A stretch of DNA of 64,000 nucleotides from an uncultured Clostridia bacterium (GCA_947588805.1 CANPYR010000001.1:124001-188000); one strand, 5' to 3'; numbered from the stretch's first letter, positions 25,569-35,662 are shown. The notes: generated from the sequence alone by a model not told the origin. Translations and numbers: made by a program.

Positions 25569-26576
25569 TCAAAGAAGGGGTATTCCCGCCTTCCCGCATT
25601 CCCTGAGCGTATCGCCGTCCCAGACCGAAACCTGCACCTCGCCGATATGAGCCTTTCCCAAAAGCAGCATGCAAAGTCTCGACTGACCGATACCGCCGCC
25701 TATGGTGAGCGGAAGCTCTCCGTCAAGAAGCATCCTATGGAATTCAAGTCCCGAGCGCCATTCGCATTCCGCTTTTTTAAGCTGCGCCCTTAAAGAATTT
25801 GCGTCTACGCGTATCCCCATCGAGCTGAGCTCAAACGCGCAGCCGAGCGTTTCATTCCACATAAGTATATCGCCGTTAAGCGTCCAGTCGTCGTAGTCCG
25901 GCGCGCGGCCGTCATGCTTCTGACCGGATTTCAATACGTCGCCGATCCCGATTATAAACGCGGTCCTGTTTTTTCTTAAATATGCGTTCTCGCGCTCCTT
26001 CGGCGTGAGTCCGGGATACATATCCTCAAGCTCCTGAGCGGTGACGAAGCTGACGTTTCTTTCAAGCGTGCAGCAGACGTTAGGATATATCCTCGTAACG
26101 GTATCGGAGGTATCGCAGACCGCGTTCACTATCTTTATAACCGTCTGCTTAAGAAAATCAAGATTTCTCTCGGCGGGAGTGATGATCCTCTCCCAGTCCC
26201 ACTGATCGACATAAACGGAGTGAAGATTGTCGAGCTCCTCGTCTCTTCTTATCGCGTTCATGTCGGTATAAAGTCCTTCGCCCTCGTGAAATCCGTACTC
26301 TTTGAGCGCCATTCTCTTCCACTTTGCGAGCGAATGAACGACCTCGGCGTTTTCCTCCGTCTCCCTGATCTCGAATATCACCGGGCGCTCGACGCCGTTA
26401 AGATCGTCGTTAAGACCTCTGCCGCCGTCCACAAAAAGCGGAGCGGAAGCGCGTTTGAGATTAAGCGCGCGGCAGAGATTAAGTTCAAAAGTGTGTTTGA
26501 TAAGACCGATCGCGGTCTGCGTTTCATAAGCGTTGAGCCGCGGAACATAGCCGGCCGGAATATAAACCTTGCTCAT
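25569..26576 (-). CDS. asnA: Aspartate--ammonia ligase (asparagine synthetase A)
   Basis: 335 residues from the ATG at 26576, chosen over one 24 nt upstream because AGGAGGAG lies 7 nt before it. AsnA resembles class II tRNA synthetases; visible family blocks are YETQTAIGLIKHTFELNL, VDGGRGLNDDLNGVERPV, VHSLAKWKRMAL and TIGGGIGQSRLCMLLLGK. It forms asparagine from aspartate, ammonia and ATP. Its own promoter lies at 26615-26643. Confidence 0.96.
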   Translation of the reverse strand: MSKVYIPAGYVPRLNAYETQTAIGLIKHTFELNLCRALNLKRASAPLFVDGGRGLNDDLNGVERPVIFEIRETEENAEVVHSLAKWKRMALKEYGFHEGEGLYTDMNAIRRDEELDNLHSVYVDQWDWERIITPAERNLDFLKQTVIKIVNAVCDTSDTVTRIYPNVCCTLERNVSFVTAQELEDMYPGLTPKERENAYLRKNRTAFIIGIGDVLKSGQKHDGRAPDYDDWTLNGDILMWNETLGCAFELSSMGIRVDANSLRAQLKKAECEWRSGLEFHRMLLDGELPLTIGGGIGQSRLCMLLLGKAHIGEVQVSVWDGDTLRECGKAGIPLL

Positions 26577-26614
26577 ATAAACTCCTCCTGTCATTTTCAT
26601 GGAAATTACGAGTA

Positions 26615-26643
26615 ATTATATCACTTTTGAAGCGGATTGTCAA
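26615..26643 (-). promoter_or_regulatory. asnA promoter
   Basis: Minus-strand TTGACA (26638-26643), 17-nt spacer, TATAAT (26615-26620): full consensus, about 38 nt before the ATG. Confidence 0.85.
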
Positions 26644-26700
26644 GGTGTGGATTTTTGTGGGGAATGTTGTTTGCGCTGTTAAAATACAGCGGTCAGCGTA

Positions 26701-26754
26701 CAGAAGACAGAAGCGCTAATAGAAGGCAGAAGACAGAAGACAGAAGTCAGAGTT
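26701..26754. repeat. Heptameric tandem repeat (CAGAAGA type)
   Basis: CAGAAGA, CAGAAGC and CAGAAGT recur at 7-nt steps with one interruption. The remainder of the spacer 26644-27009 is non-coding, with CTCGCTAATCCCGGCATTCC-like segments and a terminator. Confidence 0.7.
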
Positions 26755-26934
26755 GATAAGCGGAGGGTTCAATCGTCCCCGGCTTTCCCCTGCGTCAAAA
26801 TAAAATCTGTCACGGGAAGCCGTAGTCTCGCTAATCCCGGCATTCCCGACGCGCAAAATAAAAATCAGAAGCAGCGTCTACCTATCCCCGCCACAAAATA
26901 ATAGTCATCTCCCCATCCTCCCAAATCCTCCATC

Positions 26935-26960
26935 AAAAAACGGGGAGAAAACTCTCCCCG
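26935..26960 (-). terminator. Terminator of the GH26 gene
   Basis: CGGGGAGA and TCTCCCCG (26941-26960) form an 8-bp stem; on the minus strand TTTTTT (26935-26940) follows directly. It lies about 50 bp after the GH26 stop codon. Confidence 0.9.
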
Positions 26961-27009
26961 CCTTTCGCCGTTTACTTCCCTATCCCCTCTGCTCCTCATC
27001 CGTCCCCGA

Positions 27010-28509
27010 CTACTTTCCGTATTTCCTAAGATTCGGAAGCTCGCTCAACGTCAGCGTGTGCTCGCTTGAATATGCCTTCTCAAGCATACTCTTCTCGGTA
27101 TATCTCTCGCTCAGCGCGCCGTTTTCAACGCAGTACTCCCCGCTCCATGTCCCCCAGAACAGCCACCTCGCATTGTCGCGCCAGGTAAGCTCGGGATCCA
27201 TCACGCAGCCGTTTTCCGAAAGCGCTGTGAGCTTATTCTCCCCTGCGCACTCGGCGCATTCCGCAAACGTCGAAGAATAGCTTCCGTATTCGCGCTCGCC
27301 GGGGTATATGTCCCAAGCGACTATGTCCACAACGTCGTCTCCGGGATACCAGTCCTTGCTCTGGCCGTTCCACATCCAGATAAGATTGTTAAGTCCGTAG
27401 GTGTTTGTCAGTTCGTCATAGAGACGCCGCCAGAGCTTTATATAACTCTCCGGCTTGCAGTTTCCCCACCAGAACCAGCCGCCCGAAGCTTCATGGAGTG
27501 GTCTGAAGATTATCGGCACTCCGTCGTCTTCAAGTCTTTGGAGCTGCTCCGCGATATCCTCTATATCCTCTTCAAGCTTCTCAAGGCACCTGTCGTCCTC
27601 GCCGTTCATCACCGCGTCAAGATCTATCTTTGAAGACTCCGGCCTGAAGGAATCCCACCACTCCTTTCCGTCCTCAACGTACATAAGCGGCGAGAGCCAG
27701 TGCCAGCACATCTGCACGATCCCTCCGGCGTTATAATACCAGTCGTGCGCGTATTCTACCGCGTTACACTCTGCGCCGTTCACGACCGCGGAATGAGTGT
27801 AATTCCCTATGTCGAGACCTAATACCGCAAAGCTGTCGCCTACGGCTTCGGTCACGGCTTTATATTCGTCGGATTCTCTCCCCTTTTCCGCAAACTGCCC
27901 CGAAAGGGAATATTTTCCGTATATATCCTTAAGAAAACTGTAAAGCGCTTTAGTATGCTCGTCGGCGTTGGGATTTAAAAGCTCTGCGGTGACGTTATAA
28001 GCTTCGGAAAAGTCAAACTCGGTCGGCGAAAGCTTAAGACCGCCGAAGTCTACCCATCCCCAGCTCGGCGTAAGAGTTACCTCGTGATCGCCCTCTGAGA
28101 AGTATACAAACTTAGCAGTCGGGCTGTCGGGAGTTATATCCGCGATCTTATAACCGTCAACCGATACGCTGTTCACACGGTTTCCGTCTCCGGTCTGTTC
28201 AAAGGTCAGATCATACCACCCCGCCGAAGTCGCGGATACGTTATAAGTAATTGAGTCCCCGGCTTCGTTCATACCGGTAATCCTGTCTCCGGAAAGCTTT
28301 GCGTTGCCGCCGAGAATCGCTTCGGAAGCGGGGATATCCTGCTCTGTCAATTCCCCGGACTGCCGGTTCAGCGAAAGCTCTCCCGCTTCAAATTCCGGAA
28401 AGTCCGTCTTCTTATCCCCGTACCTCGCGTCGATCGTGGTCTTTTCACAGGACGAAAGAAGCATTACCGCCGCAGTTATCACCGCTGCAAATTTCATTAT
28501 TCTTTTCAT
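27010..28509 (-). CDS. Lipoprotein beta-mannanase, glycoside hydrolase family 26
   Basis: 499 residues from the ATG at 28509 (AAGGAG 9 nt upstream; the earlier ATG overlaps the ribosome-binding site). A lipoprotein signal with lipobox LLSSC anchors it outside. Residues about 45-170 resemble a beta-sandwich carbohydrate-binding domain (SAGWYDLTFEQTGDGNRVNSV). The GH26 barrel carries the acid/base glutamate in RPLHEASGGWFWWG and a likely nucleophile in ALSENG. The family hydrolyses beta-1,4-mannan. It is single, not in a polysaccharide-utilisation cluster. Confidence 0.88.
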   Translation of the reverse strand: MKRIMKFAAVITAAVMLLSSCEKTTIDARYGDKKTDFPEFEAGELSLNRQSGELTEQDIPASEAILGGNAKLSGDRITGMNEAGDSITYNVSATSAGWYDLTFEQTGDGNRVNSVSVDGYKIADITPDSPTAKFVYFSEGDHEVTLTPSWGWVDFGGLKLSPTEFDFSEAYNVTAELLNPNADEHTKALYSFLKDIYGKYSLSGQFAEKGRESDEYKAVTEAVGDSFAVLGLDIGNYTHSAVVNGAECNAVEYAHDWYYNAGGIVQMCWHWLSPLMYVEDGKEWWDSFRPESSKIDLDAVMNGEDDRCLEKLEEDIEDIAEQLQRLEDDGVPIIFRPLHEASGGWFWWGNCKPESYIKLWRRLYDELTNTYGLNNLIWMWNGQSKDWYPGDDVVDIVAWDIYPGEREYGSYSSTFAECAECAGENKLTALSENGCVMDPELTWRDNARWLFWGTWSGEYCVENGALSERYTEKSMLEKAYSSEHTLTLSELPNLRKYGK

Positions 28510-28582
28510 TTGATACATCTCCTTGGTAAACCGTTAAAGAATAAAATGTAATTAACTTCCCGCCGCAAAACTGCGGCCCTTT

Positions 28583-28620
28583 ACTTCTGTCTTCCGACTT
28601 GTGATTTCTGTCCTCTGTCA
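28583..28620. repeat. Heptamer-like array touching the dnaE stop codon
   Basis: TTCTGTC, TTCCGAC, TTCTGTC and CTCTGTC units at about 7-nt period. The dnaE TGA (28618-28620) is the last unit's end. Confidence 0.65.
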
Positions 28621-31600
28621 GCCTCCGTTTCTGAGTCTTACGTTCTGAGCGCCGAAGGCTTTAATAAGCTCGCTCAGGACTCTTGCGGAAAGCTCTATGC
28701 TTGAAGCTCCTTTAAGCGCCTTGACCGTTCCCATGCCGTTAGCGCTTTTAACGCCGTTAAGATATACCTGCAAGCGGTTTCCTCCGGGGTAGGTCTTGCA
28801 AAGCTCCCGCAAAAAGCTCTTTTTCTCCTCATCATCCGGATCTATCCTCACCCTCACGGCCATCTCGCGGAATCCTTCTATTTTTCTTCCGATCTCGGTG
28901 ATTTCATCCGCTAAAACCGATATCCTTTCCTCGTCTCTTATCGAAAGCTTCCCTCTTACATATACCGCCGTCCCCTCTTTGAGTATTTCCTTGACGTTTT
29001 GATATACGCTTGAAAATACCACGCATTCAATTGCCCCGGAAATATCTTCAAGAGTCAAAAAGCACATTTCCTGACCGTTTTTAGCGACGTAATTCTTAAC
29101 GCTGTTTATTATCGCGACAAGAGAGATCTCTCTTCTGTCGGAATATTCCCTTTCGCCGGCTTCCACTCCCTCGGCTATCTCCCGGACGGTATCCGCTCCC
29201 GCAGCCGTCGCCCAGGGCGTATATTCGCTCAGCGGGTGGCCGGATATATATATCCCGAGGACCTCTTTTTCATATTCAAGAAGCTGCGGAAGCCTGAATT
29301 CCTCGACGGTTTTCATTTCCGGCTCGGAGCTCTCCCCGACGCTTCCGAACAGATCGAGCTGGCCCTCGATATTATCTCTTTTTTCCTCCGAGACCGCTTC
29401 CATCAGCCACTCGAGATTAAAAAGCATCTCCCTGCGGTTATTTTTGAAGCCGTCGAATGCTCCGGACTTTATAAGGCTCTCGACCGCCTTTGAATTAAGC
29501 TCTCGGCCGTACATCCTTGAAAGAAAATCGTAAAGGGATTTGAATTTTCCGTTCTCGGCTCTTTCCTTCTTAAGATTCTCTATGAAGCCCCCGCCTAAAT
29601 TCTTGATCGCTAAAAGTCCGTATCTTATCCCGTCGCTGCAGACCGTAAAGCCTTCGTCGGACAGATTCACGTCGGGTCCCAGGATCTTAACTCCGCTCTG
29701 CGCGCAGACCTCGGTGTATTCCGAGATCTTCCCGGCGGCTCCCAAAAAGCTCGTCATAAGCGCAGCCATGTATTCACGGAAGTAGCGGCATTTTAAATAC
29801 GCGGTTTGATACGCTACCGTCGCGTATGCGGCGGCGTGGGATTTGTTGAAAGCGTAGCTCGCAAAGCTCAGCATCTCGTCAAAAAGCTCGCTCGCCGTCT
29901 CCTCCGGTACTCCGTTCTTTACGCATCCCGGGACGTTCTCATCCCCGTAAACAAACGCCCTGCGCTCCGCTTCGAGCGCGCCGAGCTTCTTCTTCGCCAT
30001 CGCCCTTCTCACTACGTCCGCGCGGCCGTAGGAATACCCCGCAAGCTCGCGGAATATCTGCATAACTTGCTCCTGATATACGATACAGCCGTATGTTACG
30101 TCAAGTATCGGCTTCAGAAGCGGAGTCTTATACTTTATCAGCCCGGGGTTGTGACGGTTTCTTATATATGTCGGGATGGAATCCATCGGCCCCGGACGGT
30201 AGAGCGATATGACCGCGATTATGTCCTCCAAGGCTTCCGGTACAAGCCGCATAATCGTGTTGGTCATGCCGCCCGACTCGAGCTGAAATACGCCTGCGGT
30301 ATCTCCGCGAGCGAGCATTTTATAGACCTCGGGATCTTCGTAGGATATCTTTTCTATGCTGAAACCGGGCTCTTTTTTCCTTATCATTTCCTCAGCGTCG
30401 CGTATTACCGTCAGGTTTCGGAGCCCCAGAAAATCTATTTTAAGAAGTCCCAGCCTTTCAAGCACCGTCATCGTATACTGCGTGACTACCTGACCGTCTG
30501 CGGACTGAAGCGGAACGTAGTCCGAAACAGGACGGTCGGTTATCACCACCCCGGCGGCGTGCGTGGAAGCGTGTCGGGGCATGCCTTCGACCTTCATCGC
30601 AAGATCTATAAGCTCTTTATTCTTGGGATCGGAACGGTACAGCGCCCTGAAATCCGAATTTTTTTCTATCGCTTCCGAAAGGCTCCGGCCGAACGGCACG
30701 GCCTTCGCAAGAGTATCCGCAACCCTCAGCGGAACGTCCATCGCCCTCGCTACGTCTCTTATGGCGTTTTTCGCCGCCATCGTACCGAAGGTTATTATCT
30801 GCGCCACGCGGTCGTATCCGTAGCGGCGCTTTACGTATTCTATTACCTCCTGCCGCCTTACTACGCAGAAATCGATATCGAAATCCGGCATTGATACCCG
30901 CTCCGGGTTTAAAAATCTCTCGAAAAGAAGACTGTATTTAAGCGGGTCTATTCCTGTGATCCCTATGCAGTACGCGGCAAGGCTTCCCGCGCCGGAACCT
31001 CTCCCCGGACCTACGGGGATATTTTGGGAACGCGCGTAGTGGATGAAGTCCCAGACTATAAGGTAATAATTTACAAACCCCATCCGGGATATGACCGAAA
31101 GCTCGTATTCAAGCCTCTCCCTCGCTCCCTCGGGAGGATTTTCGCCGTATCTGTCTTTCAGACCCTCCGCGCAGAGCGAACGGAGAAATTTTTCGTTATC
31201 CTCAACGCCCTCAAGCTTAAACGCCGGGAGCTTCGTCTTTCCGAACTCAAATTCAAGATTGCATTTATCCGCGATCTCAAGAGTATTTGAAACAGCGTCC
31301 GGTCTTTGAACGAAGAGCTTTTTCATCTCCTCGGGGGATTTGAAATAAAACTCCTCCGAGCCCATATCCATAGCGTCCGGATCGGATTCTCTCGCCGCGG
31401 TGGCTATGCACATCAGGATCTTCTGCATTCTTGAATCGGTCTTGTCGATGTAGTGGCAGTCGTTCGTCGCGACGAGCTTTATTCCGGTCTCCTTTGACAG
31501 CCGGTACTGATAGGGTAAGATTCTCGTCTGGTCCTCGAGCCCGTGATTCTGGACCTCGATATAATAGTCCTCGCCGAAAAGTTCTTTATATTTTAACGCC

Positions 31601-32061
31601 GTCTCCTTCGCGGCTTCGTAATCCCCCGCGGCGAGCTTTCTTGCTATCTCTCCCGCCAAACACGCGGAAAGGCATACGAGCCCGGAGCTGTGCTCCTTCA
31701 AGAGTCCGAAATCTATCCTCGGCTTGCCGTAAAAGCCTTCGGTATAGGACGCGGATACCAGCTTGCAGAGATTTTTATATCCTTCGCCGTTTTTGCATAA
31801 GAGTATAAGATGATATGGCTTCCCCGCTCTTTCAAACCTCGAGCCTTCGGCCATATACATCTCGCACCCTATGATTGGCTTTATACCCTGCGCTTTGCAT
31901 TCGTCGTAAAATTCTATAGCCGCATATATATTTCCGTGATCCGTTACCGCTACGGACTCCATCCCGTATTCCTTCGCCCGCTTCACAAGCTGTTTGAGCC
32001 TGCAAGCGCCGTCAAGAAGAGAATATTCTGAATGAAGATGAAGGTGTACAAAATCAGACAT
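28618..32061 (-). CDS. dnaE: DNA polymerase III subunit alpha (DnaE type)
   Basis: 1147 residues. N-terminal PHP domain (FVHLHLHSEYSLLDGACRL), polymerase palm with PGRGSGAGSLAAYCIGI and the catalytic PDFDIDFC, fingers with PRHASTHAAGVVI, then RPGPMDSIPTYIRNRH, a helix-hairpin-helix region and a C-terminal OB fold (about 980-1060). Replicative polymerase; in Firmicutes it works beside PolC. It is last in a long minus-strand operon, 18 nt after whiA. Confidence 0.97.
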   Translation of the reverse strand: MSDFVHLHLHSEYSLLDGACRLKQLVKRAKEYGMESVAVTDHGNIYAAIEFYDECKAQGIKPIIGCEMYMAEGSRFERAGKPYHLILLCKNGEGYKNLCKLVSASYTEGFYGKPRIDFGLLKEHSSGLVCLSACLAGEIARKLAAGDYEAAKETALKYKELFGEDYYIEVQNHGLEDQTRILPYQYRLSKETGIKLVATNDCHYIDKTDSRMQKILMCIATAARESDPDAMDMGSEEFYFKSPEEMKKLFVQRPDAVSNTLEIADKCNLEFEFGKTKLPAFKLEGVEDNEKFLRSLCAEGLKDRYGENPPEGARERLEYELSVISRMGFVNYYLIVWDFIHYARSQNIPVGPGRGSGAGSLAAYCIGITGIDPLKYSLLFERFLNPERVSMPDFDIDFCVVRRQEVIEYVKRRYGYDRVAQIITFGTMAAKNAIRDVARAMDVPLRVADTLAKAVPFGRSLSEAIEKNSDFRALYRSDPKNKELIDLAMKVEGMPRHASTHAAGVVITDRPVSDYVPLQSADGQVVTQYTMTVLERLGLLKIDFLGLRNLTVIRDAEEMIRKKEPGFSIEKISYEDPEVYKMLARGDTAGVFQLESGGMTNTIMRLVPEALEDIIAVISLYRPGPMDSIPTYIRNRHNPGLIKYKTPLLKPILDVTYGCIVYQEQVMQIFRELAGYSYGRADVVRRAMAKKKLGALEAERRAFVYGDENVPGCVKNGVPEETASELFDEMLSFASYAFNKSHAAAYATVAYQTAYLKCRYFREYMAALMTSFLGAAGKISEYTEVCAQSGVKILGPDVNLSDEGFTVCSDGIRYGLLAIKNLGGGFIENLKKERAENGKFKSLYDFLSRMYGRELNSKAVESLIKSGAFDGFKNNRREMLFNLEWLMEAVSEEKRDNIEGQLDLFGSVGESSEPEMKTVEEFRLPQLLEYEKEVLGIYISGHPLSEYTPWATAAGADTVREIAEGVEAGEREYSDRREISLVAIINSVKNYVAKNGQEMCFLTLEDISGAIECVVFSSVYQNVKEILKEGTAVYVRGKLSIRDEERISVLADEITEIGRKIEGFREMAVRVRIDPDDEEKKSFLRELCKTYPGGNRLQVYLNGVKSANGMGTVKALKGASSIELSARVLSELIKAFGAQNVRLRNGG

Positions 32062-32079
32062 TTTAATTCCTCGCCGCTC

Positions 32080-33009
32080 TTATTCTTCCTGCTTCATCCG
32101 TTCCGCTATCGCCATTATCCTCTGAAGCCTGTGGTTTACTCCCGAGCGCGAAAGCGGAGTGTCTAAGGCGTTCATCAGCTCGGAAAGGCTCATCTCCGGG
32201 TATTTTAATCTTACCTCCGCTATCTCCCTGAGCTCCTCCGGAAGCTTTTCGATCCCGCCGTGAGAGGATATTATCCCGATAGCTTCTATCTGTCTGCTCG
32301 CCGAACGGCTCTGCTTCTCAAGATTCGCAGTATCGCAGTTGGTCGCGCGGTTCGCTCTGTTTCTTATATCCTTGTAAATTTTTACGTTCATAAGCTCCAT
32401 GCTCGATCTCGGCGCGCCGATAAGCGTGAGGATATCCTCTATGTGCTCGCTCTCTTTAAAGTATAACACATAGCTCGTCCTTCTCTTTACCGTACCGCCG
32501 TCAAGCGCAAGGCGCTCGTAAAACATCCCCGAAAGCTCCCGGCAGAGATTTTCCCGAGGGGTGACAAATTCAAGATGATACCCCTTTGAAGGCTCCACTA
32601 CGCTCCCGCACGCCAAAAAAACCCCGGCGCAGAACGCGCCGAAATTCTTTTCCGAAAGCTCTTTAAGCCTGCCGTGAGACCTTTCCTCCGAAGCATTAAC
32701 CCCCGTCTCGGCGCAGAGCCTTTTTATTTTATCAGCATCAGTTATCCTGAGCGAATAGAGCGTCGGTCGGCTGCTTCGCTTTTTTCTGCTCAAAGATACC
32801 GTCCCGCCGCCGCAGATATGCTCCGAAAGCTTTATGAACAGATCCCTGACCGTTCGGCTCTCGGTCTGGAAATGAATAAGCCCGGGACCGAGCTCCTTCG
32901 AGTACAGTATCATTCCCGCCAAACACGCGTCGCAGCGCTTTTTGCCTGTGAGATTTTCAGCGGCCTCGGACTTGACTCTGTGAGAAAAAAGTTCGTCCTT
33001 CGCATTCAT
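32080..33009 (-). CDS. whiA: DNA-binding protein WhiA
   Basis: 309 residues. An N-terminal region of homing-endonuclease fold (about 20-210) has lost the nuclease motif, and a C-terminal helix-turn-helix ends PLSRSGVNHRLQRIMAIAERM, the WhiA signature. In Firmicutes it influences cell division and chromosome segregation. The ATGA overlap with rapZ shows translational coupling. YvcK, usually between rapZ and whiA in Bacilli, is absent here. Confidence 0.95.
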   Translation of the reverse strand: MNAKDELFSHRVKSEAAENLTGKKRCDACLAGMILYSKELGPGLIHFQTESRTVRDLFIKLSEHICGGGTVSLSRKKRSSRPTLYSLRITDADKIKRLCAETGVNASEERSHGRLKELSEKNFGAFCAGVFLACGSVVEPSKGYHLEFVTPRENLCRELSGMFYERLALDGGTVKRRTSYVLYFKESEHIEDILTLIGAPRSSMELMNVKIYKDIRNRANRATNCDTANLEKQSRSASRQIEAIGIISSHGGIEKLPEELREIAEVRLKYPEMSLSELMNALDTPLSRSGVNHRLQRIMAIAERMKQEE

Positions 33010-33857
33010 ATCTCAACGCACCTGTGCTCCACGCGGACCTTCTTGCCGTCCTTGGAAAAGTCCTCAGAAAGCCTTCTTGCAAAGCTGACCGAGCGGTGCT
33101 TTCCTCCCGTGCAGCCAAACGCGATCACAAGTCTCGGCTTTTCCTTTGAATAGAGCGGGATCAGGTATTCCACCAGATCCTTTATCCGCTTATAGGTCTC
33201 CTTTGAATCCTCAAAACTGAAGACGTAATCGTAAACCTCGCTGTCAAGCCCTGTTTTAAGTCTCAGCTCCGGGATATAGTATGGATTTGAAAAACACCTT
33301 ACGTCAAAGACGAGATCCGCGTCCTTCGGGATCCCGTACATATATCCGAAGGAAATTATATCTATAAGAAGCTCGCCGTTGTTTTCGGAGAATATCCCCT
33401 TTAGTCTCTCGCGGAATTTTCCTATGCTCGTGTGGGAGCTGTCAAGATAAAAGTCCGCAAGAGTCCTTGCTCCCTCGGTCTCCTTTCTCTCCATCTCTAT
33501 GGCGCGCATGAGATTCCCCGAGGCTTCCATTTCAAGCGGGTGCCGCCTTCTCGTCTCCTTATACCTGTTTATCAGCACCCCGTCGTCGCAGTCAACAAAA
33601 ACTACCGTCACGTCTACTCCCGATTCCCGAAGCGCAAGAACGCATTCCCGAAATCTTGAAAACAGCCCGCCGGATCGAACGTCCACCGCAAAACAGATCT
33701 TCTCGGTTTTAGGCGCGGAGTTTCTTATAAGCTCGGTAAAGCTCCCCAAAAGCTCCGGCGGCATATTGTCTATGCAGTAATATCCGAGATCCTCGAAAAC
33801 GTCGAGAGCCGTGGATTTTCCCGCTCCGGACATTCCCGTCACAACCACTATCTTCAT
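33006..33857 (-). CDS. rapZ: RNase adapter/nucleotide-binding protein RapZ
   Basis: 283 residues. The Walker A GMSGAGKST lies at the N-terminus (8-16), FVDCDDGVLINRYKETRRRHPL is conserved, and the C-terminal part contains FGCTGGKHRSVSFARRL. In E. coli it controls GlmS through sRNA and RNase E; in Firmicutes the homologue YvcJ binds nucleotides and its role is less clear. It overlaps whiA by 4 bp and follows murB by 33 nt. Confidence 0.95.
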   Translation of the reverse strand: MKIVVVTGMSGAGKSTALDVFEDLGYYCIDNMPPELLGSFTELIRNSAPKTEKICFAVDVRSGGLFSRFRECVLALRESGVDVTVVFVDCDDGVLINRYKETRRRHPLEMEASGNLMRAIEMERKETEGARTLADFYLDSSHTSIGKFRERLKGIFSENNGELLIDIISFGYMYGIPKDADLVFDVRCFSNPYYIPELRLKTGLDSEVYDYVFSFEDSKETYKRIKDLVEYLIPLYSKEKPRLVIAFGCTGGKHRSVSFARRLSEDFSKDGKKVRVEHRCVEI

Positions 33858-33890
33858 CTTTCGCGCTCCTTTATCTTAAATTATCCTGAT

Positions 33891-34832
33891 TCATCGATCC
33901 TCTTCCTGCGATACCGGTATCAGCCTTACCTCCGGTTCGAGCGAATAGCCCGTCTTTTCAAGAACCTCTTTTTGCGCCATGGTGATAAGCCCCATTATAT
34001 CCGAAGCGCTCGCGCCGCCTAAGTTCACTATGAAATTTGCGTGCTTCGGAGATATCTGCGCGCCGCCGAATTTTCTTCCTTTAAGACCGCTCTGCTCTAT
34101 GACCAGACCCGCGTATGTCCCCTCGGGTCTTTTGAACGCCGAGCCGAACGACGGAAATTCGAGCGGCTGGCGGGATTTTCTTCTTTGGATCAGCTCCTCC
34201 ATTTTTTCAAGTATTTCATCCCTGCTCCCGCTCTTAAGACCGAACGTCGCGGATATGATTATCTCCCCGCTTCGCTCAAATCTTGAAGTCCTGTAGCCGA
34301 ATGAAAGCTCATCTGCCGTAAAGGTCCTTACCTTTCCATCCGCTTCCATCGCTTCCACGCCGACCGTGATATTTTTTATCTCTCCCCCGTACGCTCCGGC
34401 GTTCATATATACCGCCCCGCCTACCGTCCCGGGGATACCGTAAAGGCATTCCATACCGCTTAAACCCGCTTGCTGAGCGGCTTTGCACACATTCATAAGC
34501 AGCGCTCCGGCAGGGGCCTTTATAAGCGTTCCTTCTATCTCGATCTCCGATTTCGAGTCGGATGAAACTATCGCCGCGCCGCGAAATCCTCCGTCCGAAA
34601 ACAGACAGTTTGAACCGTTTCCGAGGACCATGCTGTAAAGCCTTATATCTTTACACGCAAAATATATCCTTGCCGCGGTCTTTGAGTCGGGAGCTTTTAT
34701 AAACAGGTCGCAGTTCCCGCCCACTTTGACCGTGGTATGCCTTGAAAGCGGCTCGTTATATATGATTTCCGCGCCGAGACTCTCGCCGAGCGCCGCTATC
34801 TTTTCAATTTTTTCCCTATATTCCAATTTCAA
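33891..34832 (-). CDS. murB: UDP-N-acetylenolpyruvoylglucosamine reductase
   Basis: 313 residues from a TTG start at 34832 with GGAGG 7 nt upstream. FAD-binding segments HTTVKVGGNCDLFI, LGNGSNCLFSDGGF and GIPGTVGGAVYMNAGAYG, then FGYRTSRF and PSFGSAFKRPEGTYAG carrying catalytic residues. It reduces UDP-GlcNAc-enolpyruvate to UDP-MurNAc. It is in one run with hprK, a PHP gene, rapZ and whiA, and with murD further upstream. Confidence 0.96.
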   Translation of the reverse strand: MKLEYREKIEKIAALGESLGAEIIYNEPLSRHTTVKVGGNCDLFIKAPDSKTAARIYFACKDIRLYSMVLGNGSNCLFSDGGFRGAAIVSSDSKSEIEIEGTLIKAPAGALLMNVCKAAQQAGLSGMECLYGIPGTVGGAVYMNAGAYGGEIKNITVGVEAMEADGKVRTFTADELSFGYRTSRFERSGEIIISATFGLKSGSRDEILEKMEELIQRRKSRQPLEFPSFGSAFKRPEGTYAGLVIEQSGLKGRKFGGAQISPKHANFIVNLGGASASDIMGLITMAQKEVLEKTGYSLEPEVRLIPVSQEEDR

Positions 34833-34927
34833 AACGTTACCTCCGCTGTTTGATGACAGAATTGAGACGTAAGAGACAGAAATTTTATTCCGGAGTATTT
34901 ATATTACCGGATACTTTTTTATATGCG

Positions 34928-35662
34928 TTATATTTGGGAGTCGGGATGTTTTTTCTGGATTTTTTCGCGTATCCTTTCCCAGTCGGCGTTTGCTATCAGT
35001 TCCGTGGGAAAACCGTTTTCTTTAAGCGCTTTCTCGCACAGAGACGTTTCCCCTATCTGCGACCAGAAGTGCGCGTCGGTATCTACCGTTATCTCGCAGG
35101 AGTATTTCTTGCACGTCTCAAGCATCCCCCTGACCGATTCCGGGGTGCTTTTTCCTGTTCTTATCGAGCTTTCGTTAAGCTCCAAAAGCACTCCCGCTTC
35201 CTTAGCCGCAGGAACTAATTTCTCCCAATCTACCGGAAATTTAATCGCGGTGGGATGGCCTATCATATCTACCCGGGGATTATTAAGCGCTTTTATATAT
35301 CCTTTTGTCACCGTCTTCGCGTCCGCGGGAGTGAAATTTCTGAAGTAGTGGCTGTGATAGGATATTACCGTCCATTCGAGCCAGTCAAGATCGGAATCAA
35401 TCAGATCAAGCGCGCCGGAATAATCGGCAATATTGACCTCCGCGCCCCTGATGACCGTTACGCCGTAAATCTCCCTCGGAAGCACCCTCTTCGCGTTTCT
35501 GAAATGCCAGATATGAGCGGAATCCGGCATTATGTCGGTGTGGTCTGTCATCGCTATCGCCTTAAGACCTATCTCCTGCGCGTACCTTGCGTTCTCGGTG
35601 ACAGTTGAAAACGCATGAGTGGAAGCGAGGGTATGGGTGTGCATATCAGCTTGGATTATCAT
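34928..35662 (-). CDS. PHP-domain phosphatase (YcdX-like)
   Basis: 244 residues. Metal-binding PHP motifs are MHTHTLASTHAFST near the N-terminus, MTDHTDIMP, RGAEVNI, SYHSHYF, GHPTA and TVDTDAHF. Family members are trinuclear-zinc phosphatases or phosphodiesterases; the YcdX group has no settled substrate. It starts inside the hprK stop codon (ATGA overlap). Confidence 0.88.
   Translation of the reverse strand: MIIQADMHTHTLASTHAFSTVTENARYAQEIGLKAIAMTDHTDIMPDSAHIWHFRNAKRVLPREIYGVTVIRGAEVNIADYSGALDLIDSDLDWLEWTVISYHSHYFRNFTPADAKTVTKGYIKALNNPRVDMIGHPTAIKFPVDWEKLVPAAKEAGVLLELNESSIRTGKSTPESVRGMLETCKKYSCEITVDTDAHFWSQIGETSLCEKALKENGFPTELIANADWERIREKIQKKHPDSQI

Noticed and set aside
33006-33009. Missing yvcK between rapZ and whiA as a deletion
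   Set aside because: rapZ and whiA overlap by an ATGA, an intact coupling arrangement common in this group, so no deletion scar is implied.
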